From contig JAEZUG010000026.1 in assembly GCA_023421135.1 (NCBI GenBank), positions 19,603 to 83,602 on the forward strand: a stretch of DNA of 64,000 bases. The letters run 5' to 3'. The notes under the pieces were generated by a model. It did no database searches, was not told the DNA's origin, and saw only the letters and a list, made by a program, of their open reading frames with translations. Every line of letters starts with the position of its first letter. Position 1 is the stretch's first letter. Source of the stretch: Candidatus Cloacimonadota bacterium. GTDB taxonomy: Bacteria > Cloacimonadota > Cloacimonadia > Cloacimonadales > Cloacimonadaceae. The position numbers and the translations under genes are program-made. Below are positions 34,606-43,697 of the stretch, piece after piece.

Positions 34606-35382
34606 CTAGTTTCGATACTCCAGCACTCTGCTCTTATTATCTGAGATAAACAGGTGTTCCCGGAGCTCTAAGGGCACCAGATCAGCATGATCTTCCAGAT
34701 GGGAAAGATGATGTGCATCGGAGGCAATTGTGAACAGGCGTCCACCTAAGGAGAGATACTGCTCCAGGTAGTCCGGCTCTGGAATCACGGATTGATAGAT
34801 CTTTCTGGCACAGGCATAGTTGATCTCCAGAGCAATCTCACGCTCTATCATAACCGAAAATATCTCTTTTATAATATCCTGATGCCTGGGTTCTTCAGGT
34901 CTTTGGGTAAAGAATCGTTTATAGACACCCAGATGAGCCAGGGCATCGATCTTGCAGCTCTCGACCAGTTTTAGGTTGCTGCGGAAATACTCATCAAGAT
35001 CGCAAGAACTGAGCTTCCTCTTGATGGGCACTGCCAGGTTGGTGTGATCTGAGAGAAAGTGTACTGATCCCAGCACTATATCAAAATCAAACTGATCCAG
35101 AATGGCTTGAGCGAAGCTATTGTGTTGCTGGAAGTCTCCCACTTCAATACCCTTTAGGATAATGAGTTCCGGGTTGTTCTGGATCAATACTTCGAGGCGT
35201 TTGAGGTAACGGGATAGGGAAGGGGTGCCAAAGTATCCCATCTCTTGTGGCAGCAGATCGTAATGCTCGGTGATGGCTATAAGGTCATACTTGTTTTGTT
35301 TGGCCCAAGTCAGCAGTTCAGCAGAACTGAGCCCGCTATCGTAACTATCTTCTGTGTGTATATGGTAGTCTGCCTTGATCAT
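34606..35382 (-). CDS. PHP-domain phosphatase, histidinol-phosphatase-like
   Basis: A 258-residue metal-dependent phosphoesterase. The PHP motifs are H7-x-H9 (DYHIHTEDSYDSG), ITEHYD, LKGIEVGDF, LGSVHFL and the late ASDAHHL. Such proteins include the histidinol-phosphatase HisJ/HisK, but no his gene is nearby, so the natural substrate is uncertain. It overlaps the BadF-type activase gene by four bases (ATGA) and ends the long 54934-34606 minus-strand run. Confidence 0.88.
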   Translation of the reverse strand: MIKADYHIHTEDSYDSGLSSAELLTWAKQNKYDLIAITEHYDLLPQEMGYFGTPSLSRYLKRLEVLIQNNPELIILKGIEVGDFQQHNSFAQAILDQFDFDIVLGSVHFLSDHTNLAVPIKRKLSSCDLDEYFRSNLKLVESCKIDALAHLGVYKRFFTQRPEEPRHQDIIKEIFSVMIEREIALEINYACARKIYQSVIPEPDYLEQYLSLGGRLFTIASDAHHLSHLEDHADLVPLELREHLFISDNKSRVLEYRN

Positions 35383-36149
35383 TTATCCGCCAATAATGCT
35401 GCGCCAATAGCTCCGGAGTATTCGGGCTGAGGGCAGGCTAACACTTTAGTGTCCAATATCTTCTCCAGGCACATCCCAAGATCGGCAGATCTGGCCAAAC
35501 CTCCAGTGAAGATCACTGGTGCACGGCATGGGAGCGCAGCCATCTGGGAATGAATCCTGCGGGCAATAGAGAGATGAACTGCCCGGGCGATGTTTTCCGA
35601 TGAGGCGTTTGCCGCCATCATGCCTATAATCTCGGATTCTGCAAAAACCACGCAGGTGCTGGATAGCATCAGGTCAATTGTGGCAGCCTGGGCAATTGTG
35701 GATAGTTCATTAATGTCAATTCCCAGACGGATCGCTGTCATCTCCAGGAAGCGACCAGTTCCAGCAGCACACTTATCATTCATCACAAAATCATCAATCT
35801 TGCCGGCAGGTGTGAGGCTGATAATCTTGGAATCTTGTCCGCCAATATCAATCACTGTGGCTGCTTCAGCAAAGTGGAAGCGGACACCTGCTGCATGACA
35901 ACTGATCTCCGAGAGTGTTTTCCCCGTGAGTTTGAACAGATGGCGCCCATAACCTGTGGCACAGGAACTTGTTATCTGAGATTCTGGAACCCTGGATTCT
36001 TGCAGCATTCTGTTGTAGAGATCCTGGGCAGAATTGAGCGGGGAGACATCAGTGAGGCAGGAGCCCAGCCAAACCAGGCTGTTATTGTCTGAATTCAGCA
36101 GACAGAGCTTTGTATAACGGGATCCGATGTCTATACCATAATTATACAT
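35379..36149 (-). CDS. BadF/BadG/HgdC-type ATPase (2-hydroxyacyl-CoA dehydratase activator family)
   Basis: A 256-residue ASKHA-fold ATPase. Family motifs are YGIDIGSRYTK, ATGYGRHLFK, VIDIGGQDSKI, CAAGTGRFLE and SSTCVVFAESE; the two cysteines in the last pair are the ligands that hold the bridging [4Fe-4S] cluster in the activator dimer. Its known role is ATP-driven electron injection into 2-hydroxyacyl-CoA dehydratases or benzoyl-CoA reductase. The dehydratase subunits are not in the window. I start at ATG 36149, two bases after the M16 protease stop; the frame is open to 36194 but lies inside that gene. Confidence 0.9.
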   Translation of the reverse strand: MYNYGIDIGSRYTKLCLLNSDNNSLVWLGSCLTDVSPLNSAQDLYNRMLQESRVPESQITSSCATGYGRHLFKLTGKTLSEISCHAAGVRFHFAEAATVIDIGGQDSKIISLTPAGKIDDFVMNDKCAAGTGRFLEMTAIRLGIDINELSTIAQAATIDLMLSSTCVVFAESEIIGMMAANASSENIARAVHLSIARRIHSQMAALPCRAPVIFTGGLARSADLGMCLEKILDTKVLACPQPEYSGAIGAALLADK

Positions 36150-36151
36150 AA

Positions 36152-38815
36152 TTATACCATGATGTAAGAGTATATGTTTTCTGGTTGCAGCCATTTGGCA
36201 GCAACTTCACGGAGGAGACCGGGACTGAGTTCTTTCAGACGTTGTTCCCTCTTGAAGAAATAGTCCGGAGCATAATTCAAAGCCCTCAGATTAGCAATGG
36301 CTGCTGCAGACCAGGACAGGCTTTCATAATCGAAGCGTTGCATTCCCAGGAGATAGTTTCGACTCTGCTCCAGCTCCAACTCAGTTATCCCATTAAGGCA
36401 CACATCACCAATAATTTCCTGCATCAGATGGAAGACAGCGTTGTGGTCTTCCGGTGCACAAAACGCAAAAGCTGTCCAGAAACCAAGATCATTCACGGAA
36501 TTATAGTCCATCCCTGCTTGATAAGTGTAGGAATGCTTCTCGCGCAAGATGTTATAGAATCTGGAGGCGATGTCACCACCTATAGCGTGGCAGATCACCT
36601 GCATGGCTGTGTCGTGCAGATATTCTTGCCGATGAGGCAGCAAGACACCCATGTGAATAATGGCCTGATCACTACCTCTCTTTTCTTTCAAAAAGTGTCT
36701 CTGGGCTGAGTGATAGACTGGGTTTGGAGAAAGTGGAGCCAAACCTGAGTTCTGTAAATGAGAAAAGCATGAATCAACAATCTGAGTAAGTTCTGCAGGA
36801 TCGTAGTCGCCCACGATTGCCAAGGCAGAATCTCCGGGGTTTAGAATGTGTTGATGCCATGCCCGAAGCGCTTGCGGGTTTATTTGTTTTATCTGTGAGA
36901 TGTTTCCACTGCTGCGATCCAAGTTTGAGCCGTTACCTGTGAGAAGCTTGAACCAGCGATTAAAGGCATAAGTGCTGGGAACTTCTTTCTCTCTGCGGAT
37001 GCTATCAATAGTGCTGTGTTTAAGAGTTCTTAGATATCCGGAATGAAAGACTGGCTCTCGGATTATCTCAGATAGTAGCTCCAAGGCTTTTTGCAGATCC
37101 GGATTGAAGCATTTGCCTCTCCAGGAACTGCAGTCCAGATGGTGCACAACTCTCAGATTCATGCCCAAAGCTCTGGAAAAATCCATAATGCGATCATGAT
37201 TACGCTTCTTGGTTCCATAAAGCATGGCAGTGGTAGTGAAGAGATTTATACCCCGATTATCAGAACCCTCCATCAATTGACTGAGGGAGTTGGAATAGGC
37301 GAAACCAGTTAGTGTCCGTCCTCTGGTTCTATGAAAGACTACTCTCAGTCCATTCTTCAGAGTGAAGTGATACACTTCTTTATCCTGCAGCCCGATACCA
37401 TTAAGCTTGGAGAGGGCTATGGAGTTAACAGGAGCTAGGGGCTTTGCTTCCAGTAGATTATCATGTTTGGTTGAGATCCTTTTTATCGGGAGTATTGGAA
37501 GTTCTTCAAAGAATTCTTGCTTCAGAGACTTCAGAAAGTTCCAATTGCCTTTTCTATTTCCCAGATAATAGAGTGCCAGACTATCGAAAGTCCAGATTGG
37601 AGTGATCCTTTGGGAAATCTCTGCCGGAGTGATAGATTCTATCCTTTCACTATAGTGGTACAACTGGCTATAAGAGCCCAGCAGCTCTTCAGAAGCCAAG
37701 CCGGAGGCAAACCCTTCCATAGTATCAAAACCAAAGAGCCAGCTATGTAGAATATCACTACGGATCAGCTCAAAATCCTTGGAGCTGATCTGAAAGGCCA
37801 GAGCTCGGTGAAACTCCTCCTTGAAGATCTGCATGATCCGGGTGAAACTTGCTCCGGCCAGGGGAGAGATCAGGATGATGGTAATTCCAGACATCAATCC
37901 AGAAACCGAAAGAACCCGGATAGAAGAACAGAGCTTTTCCTTATCGATCAGTCTCCTATGCAGGAGTGAAGACTTCCCAATTGCCAGATAGCGCATGGCA
38001 AAGAGTAAATGCTCGCTATCTGGATGCAATTCACTTAGTTCCGGCAGAGTGATAGCGACATACTCCAGATCGGTTGAAATTGGAGCTTTCTCTGCCTTAA
38101 AACCATTCTTTTCCGGCCACAGAAGTGATTCATTAGGAGGCAGCATTCTTTGAGATGATACACTGGGTTGCCAATCGGCAAACTCATGCTCCACCATGTT
38201 CCGGAGTTCTTCAGGAATAAAAGCACCAGTAGCTACCATGAAGCAATTGGTAGGATTGTAGTACTTCTGTTTACAAGCCATCACTTGCTCATGTGTAACT
38301 GCTTTAATACCGCAAACAGTACCAATAATTGGGTGCCGTAGGGGAGAGCTGAGAAAATAATCGTTCTGGATATATTCTGTAAAAGCGGATTCGGGATCTG
38401 TGTCGTATTGTCTGATCTCCTCCAGAACTATCTTCTTCTCCGCTTTCAAATCCTGAGCCGAGCTTTGGCTGCGTCGAACTAATTCAGCCAAAGCTTTCAC
38501 AGCAACTCCCAAGCATTCTGAGGGTAGCAGCATGTAGTAGCAAGTGGAATCAAAATCTGTGTAAGCATTTACAGATATGCCCAGAGATGAAAGATAATCG
38601 GAGAGATCGTTGTCTGGGAAGGAAGAGGTTGATTTGAAACTAAGATGCTCTAGCAGATGTGAAAGGCCTCTTTCTGTGTCAGTTTCAAAAGCAGAGCCTA
38701 TCCGCACTATAAGTTGTAAACAGATAATCTTGTTGTCATGATCCGGATAGAAGATATAGCGAAAACCGTTATCGAGTTCGCAGTGCTGAGCCTGCGGAAG
38801 TTTTATCTGTGGCAT
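36152..38815 (-). CDS. M16 family zinc peptidase (pitrilysin/insulinase-like)
   Basis: An 887-residue inverted-zincin protease. The active site is H53-L-L-E56-H57 with E133 as the third ligand (KKIVLEEIRQ), the 76-residue spacing usual for M16. The C-terminal half repeats the fold without a zinc motif (second half from about 465, LKNGLRVVFHRTRGR), and the R/Y-type substrate motif lies near SYTYQAGMDY. Thus both halves of the clamshell are in one chain. There is no signal peptide, so it is probably cytoplasmic. It lies six bases after folE2 and two before the activase. Confidence 0.94.
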   Translation of the reverse strand: MPQIKLPQAQHCELDNGFRYIFYPDHDNKIICLQLIVRIGSAFETDTERGLSHLLEHLSFKSTSSFPDNDLSDYLSSLGISVNAYTDFDSTCYYMLLPSECLGVAVKALAELVRRSQSSAQDLKAEKKIVLEEIRQYDTDPESAFTEYIQNDYFLSSPLRHPIIGTVCGIKAVTHEQVMACKQKYYNPTNCFMVATGAFIPEELRNMVEHEFADWQPSVSSQRMLPPNESLLWPEKNGFKAEKAPISTDLEYVAITLPELSELHPDSEHLLFAMRYLAIGKSSLLHRRLIDKEKLCSSIRVLSVSGLMSGITIILISPLAGASFTRIMQIFKEEFHRALAFQISSKDFELIRSDILHSWLFGFDTMEGFASGLASEELLGSYSQLYHYSERIESITPAEISQRITPIWTFDSLALYYLGNRKGNWNFLKSLKQEFFEELPILPIKRISTKHDNLLEAKPLAPVNSIALSKLNGIGLQDKEVYHFTLKNGLRVVFHRTRGRTLTGFAYSNSLSQLMEGSDNRGINLFTTTAMLYGTKKRNHDRIMDFSRALGMNLRVVHHLDCSSWRGKCFNPDLQKALELLSEIIREPVFHSGYLRTLKHSTIDSIRREKEVPSTYAFNRWFKLLTGNGSNLDRSSGNISQIKQINPQALRAWHQHILNPGDSALAIVGDYDPAELTQIVDSCFSHLQNSGLAPLSPNPVYHSAQRHFLKEKRGSDQAIIHMGVLLPHRQEYLHDTAMQVICHAIGGDIASRFYNILREKHSYTYQAGMDYNSVNDLGFWTAFAFCAPEDHNAVFHLMQEIIGDVCLNGITELELEQSRNYLLGMQRFDYESLSWSAAAIANLRALNYAPDYFFKREQRLKELSPGLLREVAAKWLQPENIYSYIMV

Positions 38816-38821
38816 CAGGTG

Positions 38822-39610
38822 TTATCTGTCTGAGAGTGCTTTTATCCTGTGAACACAGGCATAAGCGTTGTGGTTGTGGATGGATTCAAAGTTATCAGAT
38901 TCCACTTCAAACTCGATGATACGTTCATCACTTTCAAGCTTCAGAGTGATCTCCCTCACGATGTCTTCAACAAACTTGGGATTGTTGTAGGCCTTTTCTG
39001 TGACATACTTCTCATCCACTCTCTTCAGCAGAGGATAAATCTCACAACTAGCTGCAGACTCGGCCATTTCGATCAGTTCTTCCAGCCAGACAAAACCCTG
39101 ATAGCGGATTCTGATGCTGATCTCAGAGCGTTGGTTGTGAGCGCCGGCTTCGCTGATCTCTTTGGAACAGGGACACAGGGTAGTAACCGGAACTTTTACT
39201 CCTATCCATAAATCATAGGCTTCCTTGTATCCGGCTGTGAAGTAGCAGGGGTAAGAAAGCCAGGACTTGATTTTTGAGACCGGAGCAGCTTTTTGCATGA
39301 AGTAGGGAAACGCTAGCTCAATATAAGCCGCATCGGCTTTGAGAGTCTTCCTGAGGTCTTTCAGGAAGCTTTCCAACTGCTCAATCAGTTTCTCTTGATG
39401 ATAGCGGTTCAAGATCTCGATAAACCGGGACATATGTGTGCCCCGCATGTCATGGGGAAGCTCTACAAAGATATTGAGATCAGCCACTGTGTGCTGAACT
39501 CCCCGGGACCGGTCTTCTACTACTATGGGGTATTGGATACCTTTCACACCAACTTTGTCGATGCTAATTTTGCGTGTGTCAGCGCCGGACTGGATATCTG
39601 GAATTGTCAT
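38822..39610 (-). CDS. folE2: GTP cyclohydrolase FolE2 (type IB)
   Basis: FolE2 converts GTP to dihydroneopterin triphosphate, the first step to folate or queuosine; it is metal-flexible compared with FolE. The 262 residues contain MTIPDIQSG, GVKGIQYPI, DLNIFVELPHDMRGTHMSRFIEIL and the cysteine motif CPCSKEISEAGAHNQRS, all diagnostic. It overlaps apbE by four bases. No other pterin gene is present in the window. Confidence 0.96.
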   Translation of the reverse strand: MTIPDIQSGADTRKISIDKVGVKGIQYPIVVEDRSRGVQHTVADLNIFVELPHDMRGTHMSRFIEILNRYHQEKLIEQLESFLKDLRKTLKADAAYIELAFPYFMQKAAPVSKIKSWLSYPCYFTAGYKEAYDLWIGVKVPVTTLCPCSKEISEAGAHNQRSEISIRIRYQGFVWLEELIEMAESAASCEIYPLLKRVDEKYVTEKAYNNPKFVEDIVREITLKLESDERIIEFEVESDNFESIHNHNAYACVHRIKALSDR

Positions 39611-40632
39611 AATCTCTCTGAGAATCCTAATTCCTGCATACCTTTGGTCTTAATGGAGCTAATACTGCCATCCTGTGTGCAGTAGATCACAGCATTGGCA
39701 TTGGGCATAGTTTTGACAAGTTCAATAGCTTTGAGAGGATCCATGGTAAACAGAGCTGTGGAAAGCCCATCTGCCCAAGCAGCACTGGGATGGATTACTG
39801 TGACGGAATAGACTGCCGGAACGGGAGTCCCTGTCTTGGCGTTGAGGATGTGATGATAACGCTTTCCCTGGTACTCAAAGTATTGCTGATAGTCTCCTGA
39901 AGTGCCCAGAGAAGAATTGGAAAGTTTGAAAGAAGCAATCTCCCGATTAGGGTTTCTGGGGTCCTGGATCAGGATCACCTGTGGTGTATCGCTGCCAAAG
40001 AGAGTCATACTGCTGCGGCAAGAGATGTATCCCTTATCCAGATTGAGGCCCTGCATGTACTCTCTGGCTTTATCAAGTATGTATCCTTTAGCAATTGAAC
40101 CCAGAGATATCTGCATTCCGGCCGGTTTATAGATTCTCTTTCTATCGTATCGAAGTTTAGGGAACGATACCAATGTAAGCTTCTCCTTGATCAGCAAAGA
40201 ATCCGGAGGTGCCTGTGTAAGGCTATCACTGATCTCCGGGGTTTTGGATCCAAAGCCCCAAAGATCGAAGACCGGCTTGATAGTGATATCAAATGACCCG
40301 TCTGAGATTGCATAAAGGCTATCCGAGATGGTTAGTAGCTCGTAAACATCTTCATCCATGGGAAAATACCCCGATTCCAGAGCATTGAATTTGCTTACCC
40401 AACTTCCAGAATCATATTCATCGAGTTTAGATTCCATTCTTTCGATGAAGACGAAAACCGAATCCACCTCTTTGCTGACTGTCTTGCTTTTGGAACTGGC
40501 AGATATATCAACGATAGTATCGAGCAGAAAGCGTGTCTTGGTGGCTGTGAATGTGCGATTGAAGTATTTGTAGGCCGCAAAACCAATTACCAGAACCAGA
40601 ATGATAAGTGAAAAGACTTCTCTCTTAGTCAT
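39607..40632 (-). CDS. apbE: FAD:protein FMN transferase (ApbE family)
   Basis: ApbE attaches FMN covalently to threonine/serine of exported flavoproteins such as Rnf/Nqr subunits. The 341-residue protein has one N-terminal membrane helix (VFSLIILVLVIGFAAYKYF) and no lipobox, so it is membrane-anchored outside. Family motifs are SIAKGYILDKAREY, SLGTSGDYQQYF, YHHILNAKTGTPV and SVTVIHPSAAWADGLSTALF. No Rnf/Nqr genes are in the window, but a NusG-II-domain protein that often accompanies such systems lies at 52375. Confidence 0.94.
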   Translation of the reverse strand: MTKREVFSLIILVLVIGFAAYKYFNRTFTATKTRFLLDTIVDISASSKSKTVSKEVDSVFVFIERMESKLDEYDSGSWVSKFNALESGYFPMDEDVYELLTISDSLYAISDGSFDITIKPVFDLWGFGSKTPEISDSLTQAPPDSLLIKEKLTLVSFPKLRYDRKRIYKPAGMQISLGSIAKGYILDKAREYMQGLNLDKGYISCRSSMTLFGSDTPQVILIQDPRNPNREIASFKLSNSSLGTSGDYQQYFEYQGKRYHHILNAKTGTPVPAVYSVTVIHPSAAWADGLSTALFTMDPLKAIELVKTMPNANAVIYCTQDGSISSIKTKGMQELGFSERL

Positions 40633-40636
40633 GTGC

Positions 40637-41428
40637 TTACCTTCTATAATCCAGGAGTTCGTATTCGATCAACTTACTTGTGTAATCGCGGACACAGAAC
40701 CAAGTAAATGGAATGGTAACCAGCAATCCCAGCAGCAGGAAAGCAAATGCTAAAGTATTCAGAACCACCAGGATCAAAGCCATGAGATACAGGTTCCATC
40801 TGAGATCGTGAAAGTGCTTGTAACTCAGAGCAATTGCCCTGAGGGCTCCAATATCCAGCTTCATCATCAAAACAGGCACAGGTAGCACTATTGCCGCCCA
40901 GTAGTTTACTAGAACGATCCACACTAATCGTAAGATTGGATCACTGGCAAAAAGAGGAAGCCCATAGCAAACGACGTAGATCAAAGCATAGAATAGTGCT
41001 GAGATAAAGCTAAGCAGCAAGAAAGAGGGATAATACCTAAAGCTCGAGAGCAGTTGTTTCACACTGAGTTCATACTCATTACTGTTAGAAATGGAGGCAA
41101 ATGCCAGAACTGTGATTGGGATCACCAGGCTAAAGGCCACTACCCTAAGAATGATGTTTAGAAAGTAATCCACCGTAGAGGATTGCCCTACACTGAAGCT
41201 GATCTGGAGAAACATCAGGATCAACAGAGCTATTGGGATGATTCCCATTAATGCGATCATCGCTCCTGCAGGTGCCAGAGGACCTTTCTTATCTTTTATC
41301 TTATCCCAAGTGCCTTTCATGCTACCAAGAGCCGATAGTTCTAGCTTGGGAACTTGGGTCTGTCTTCCGCAACTGACGCACCATATATCATGTTCTGCAA
41401 GTTTGTTGTTGCAATGCTTACAACGCAT
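40637..41428 (-). CDS. Membrane protein with N-terminal zinc ribbon, function unknown
   Basis: A 263-residue protein that I do not recognise. It opens with a zinc ribbon (C3-x2-C6, C17-x2-C20; MRCKHC...CVSCG), then a short linker and about five or six membrane segments (for example MIALMGIIPIALLILMFLQ, VVAFSLVIPITVLAFA and LVVLNTLAFAFLLLGLLVTIPF). The gene lies between nrdJ (13 bases) and apbE (four bases), in the same direction. Zinc-ribbon/multi-TM proteins of this layout are common hypothetical proteins in bacteria. Confidence 0.75.
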   Translation of the reverse strand: MRCKHCNNKLAEHDIWCVSCGRQTQVPKLELSALGSMKGTWDKIKDKKGPLAPAGAMIALMGIIPIALLILMFLQISFSVGQSSTVDYFLNIILRVVAFSLVIPITVLAFASISNSNEYELSVKQLLSSFRYYPSFLLLSFISALFYALIYVVCYGLPLFASDPILRLVWIVLVNYWAAIVLPVPVLMMKLDIGALRAIALSYKHFHDLRWNLYLMALILVVLNTLAFAFLLLGLLVTIPFTWFCVRDYTSKLIEYELLDYRR

Positions 41429-41441
41429 TTCTACTCCTTAA

Positions 41442-43688
41442 TCAACACTTAGACCAGCCGCAATTGGGGCATTTCAAGCAACCCTCAACGTGCTCTATAG
41501 TCGAAGAACAATCCGGACAAAGGGCTGCAGTAGTCCTTTGAACAGTTGTTTCCACCTTCTTATCATCCACAAAGGCCAGAGATTGAATGTCTCCATTGGC
41601 ATGAATAGCCAGAAACTGCTCCAATGCCTGTCCCACAGCATCTCCACAAGATGTGATCATCTTGCCCTTGTGCCACATGGGAGACTGACATCTGATGCCT
41701 TTGAGTTGTCGTATGATAGCCTCCACCTTGATATTGGATCTTAGGGCAAGTGATGACAGCCTGGCGATTGCCTCAAGCTGTGCAGAGGCACATCCCCCCA
41801 CTTTACCCATCTGAACAAAGACCTCGCAGGCACCCTGTTCATCGGTGTTTACTGTCACATACATATGACCACACCCAGTCTCAAGTCTTTGTGTGATACC
41901 ATGGGTAAATTCTGGTCTGTGCCGGGGAGCGACTTTATTATCGGTTCCTACTGGTGCTTTCTGAGTTCCCGTGCTGAGCACTTGGTTCTCTCTGCTGCCG
42001 TCCCGATAAACAGTTACACCCTTACACTTGAGGGTATAGGCCAGTTCATAGGCACTGCGAATATCTTCGATTGTGGCACTTGTGGGGAAGTTTATAGTCT
42101 TACTAACAGCATTGTCTGTATATGCCTGGAATGCAGCTTGCATTCTGACATGCCATTCCGGGCTGATATCATGAGCTGTTTGGAATACACTTTTCAATTG
42201 ATCTGGAAGCTCATCTATATGGGCAACGCTTCCTGTTTCTGCTATCTGTCCCAATAGATCCGGATTGAAGAGATTCAATTGCTCCAGCTTGGCTTCCAGA
42301 TGCTTGTTTACATAGTGGAGCTTCTCACCATCCATAACGTTCTTCACATACACCAGAGAGAATTGAGGCTCAATGCCACTCGATGTATCTGCTATCATAC
42401 TAATGGTACCTGTGGGGGCAATGGTGGTCAGAGTAGCATTTCTGATGCCCTTTTCTTTGATCTGGGAGATCAGGCTGTTCCAATCCTGAGCAATCGCATC
42501 CCGCTCCAGTTTGCCGGATTGATAGGTGCTTCCCGGGAAGCTGGGAAAAGGAGACTTCGCTTGGGCGAGTTCCATGGAGCGTTGTTTGGCCTCAAAATCA
42601 ATGAATTCCATAAGGCGACCTGCCAGGTTCACGGCTTCATCACTGGCATAGGGTATCTCAAGCTGGTAGAGTAAATCTGCCCAACCCATGATTCCCAAAC
42701 CTATCTTCCGGTTGGTTTTTACCATCTCATCAATTTGAGGGAGGGGATAAAGGGATTTGTCTATTACGTCATCAAGGAAATCCACGCTTTCTCTCACCAC
42801 AGATCTCAGCAGTTCCCAATCGGGGGCGTTATCTTTGATCATTACTGAAAGATTAATCGAGCCCAGGTTACAGGCCTCATTGGGCAAAAGTGGCTGCTCA
42901 CCGCAGGGATTGGTGGATTCGATCTTCCCAAGCTGAGGAGTGGGATTGGCGTTGTTTATCCTATCCAGAAAGATGATGCCAGGCTCTCCATTTCTGTGAG
43001 CCATTTCTACTATCAGGCTAAAAACATCAGAAGCCTTCTGGCGCCCGACAAGTTTCTTTGTTGCTGGTGAGATCAGATCGTATTCTTCATTGGCGTAAAC
43101 AGCACGCATGAATTCTTCGGTTATGCCGATACTGATGTTAAAATTGGTTAGTTCGCTGGTGTCTTCCTTACAAGTGATAAACTCCATTATCTGAGGGTGG
43201 TCCACATTCAGGATAGCCATATTGGCACCTCTGCGGGTTCCTCCTTGTTTCACAGCGTCTGTGGCGGAGTTAAACACCTTCAGGAAAGAAAGAGGGCCGC
43301 TGGATACTCCGTTTGTAGATCTAACTCTGGCATTGGCTTCACGAAGCCTACTGAAAGAAAAGCCGGTGCCGCCTCCGCTTTTATGGATCAGAGCAGCGTT
43401 TTTAACCGATTCGAAGATACTATCCATACTGTCTTCAATGGGCAGTACAAAGCAGGCGGAAAGCTGTTGAAGATCGTTTCCGGCATTCATGAGAGTGGGG
43501 GAGTTGGGCAAGAAATAGCCTGAATCGAGGAGCTTTAGGTAGCGCTCTCTCTTGGCTGCATCATCTCCTGCGATGTTCTCGGCTACGCGCGTGATCATTT
43601 CGTTCCAGTCTTCAATCAACTCGCCGTTATCATTCTTCCTAAAATAGCGTCGTTCCAGAACCTTGAGAGCATTATCTGTTAACTGCAT
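41442..43688 (-). CDS. nrdJ: Adenosylcobalamin-dependent ribonucleotide reductase (class II)
   Basis: It reduces ribonucleotides to deoxyribonucleotides using a thiyl radical made from adenosylcobalamin, without oxygen. The 748 residues carry the finger loop N260-P-C262-G-E264, redox cysteines C79 and C273, the GGGTGFSFSRLR loop, KQGGTRRGANMA, and PTGTISMIADTSSGIEPQF. The C-terminus has the TSCGDAVGQALEQFL segment and a four-cysteine zinc ribbon (CPDC...CPNCGWSKC) found in NrdJ proteins that recycle through thioredoxin. No ATP-cone is present. It lies nine bases downstream of kce. Confidence 0.96.
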   Translation of the reverse strand: MQLTDNALKVLERRYFRKNDNGELIEDWNEMITRVAENIAGDDAAKRERYLKLLDSGYFLPNSPTLMNAGNDLQQLSACFVLPIEDSMDSIFESVKNAALIHKSGGGTGFSFSRLREANARVRSTNGVSSGPLSFLKVFNSATDAVKQGGTRRGANMAILNVDHPQIMEFITCKEDTSELTNFNISIGITEEFMRAVYANEEYDLISPATKKLVGRQKASDVFSLIVEMAHRNGEPGIIFLDRINNANPTPQLGKIESTNPCGEQPLLPNEACNLGSINLSVMIKDNAPDWELLRSVVRESVDFLDDVIDKSLYPLPQIDEMVKTNRKIGLGIMGWADLLYQLEIPYASDEAVNLAGRLMEFIDFEAKQRSMELAQAKSPFPSFPGSTYQSGKLERDAIAQDWNSLISQIKEKGIRNATLTTIAPTGTISMIADTSSGIEPQFSLVYVKNVMDGEKLHYVNKHLEAKLEQLNLFNPDLLGQIAETGSVAHIDELPDQLKSVFQTAHDISPEWHVRMQAAFQAYTDNAVSKTINFPTSATIEDIRSAYELAYTLKCKGVTVYRDGSRENQVLSTGTQKAPVGTDNKVAPRHRPEFTHGITQRLETGCGHMYVTVNTDEQGACEVFVQMGKVGGCASAQLEAIARLSSLALRSNIKVEAIIRQLKGIRCQSPMWHKGKMITSCGDAVGQALEQFLAIHANGDIQSLAFVDDKKVETTVQRTTAALCPDCSSTIEHVEGCLKCPNCGWSKC

Positions 43689-43697
43689 CGCATCACC

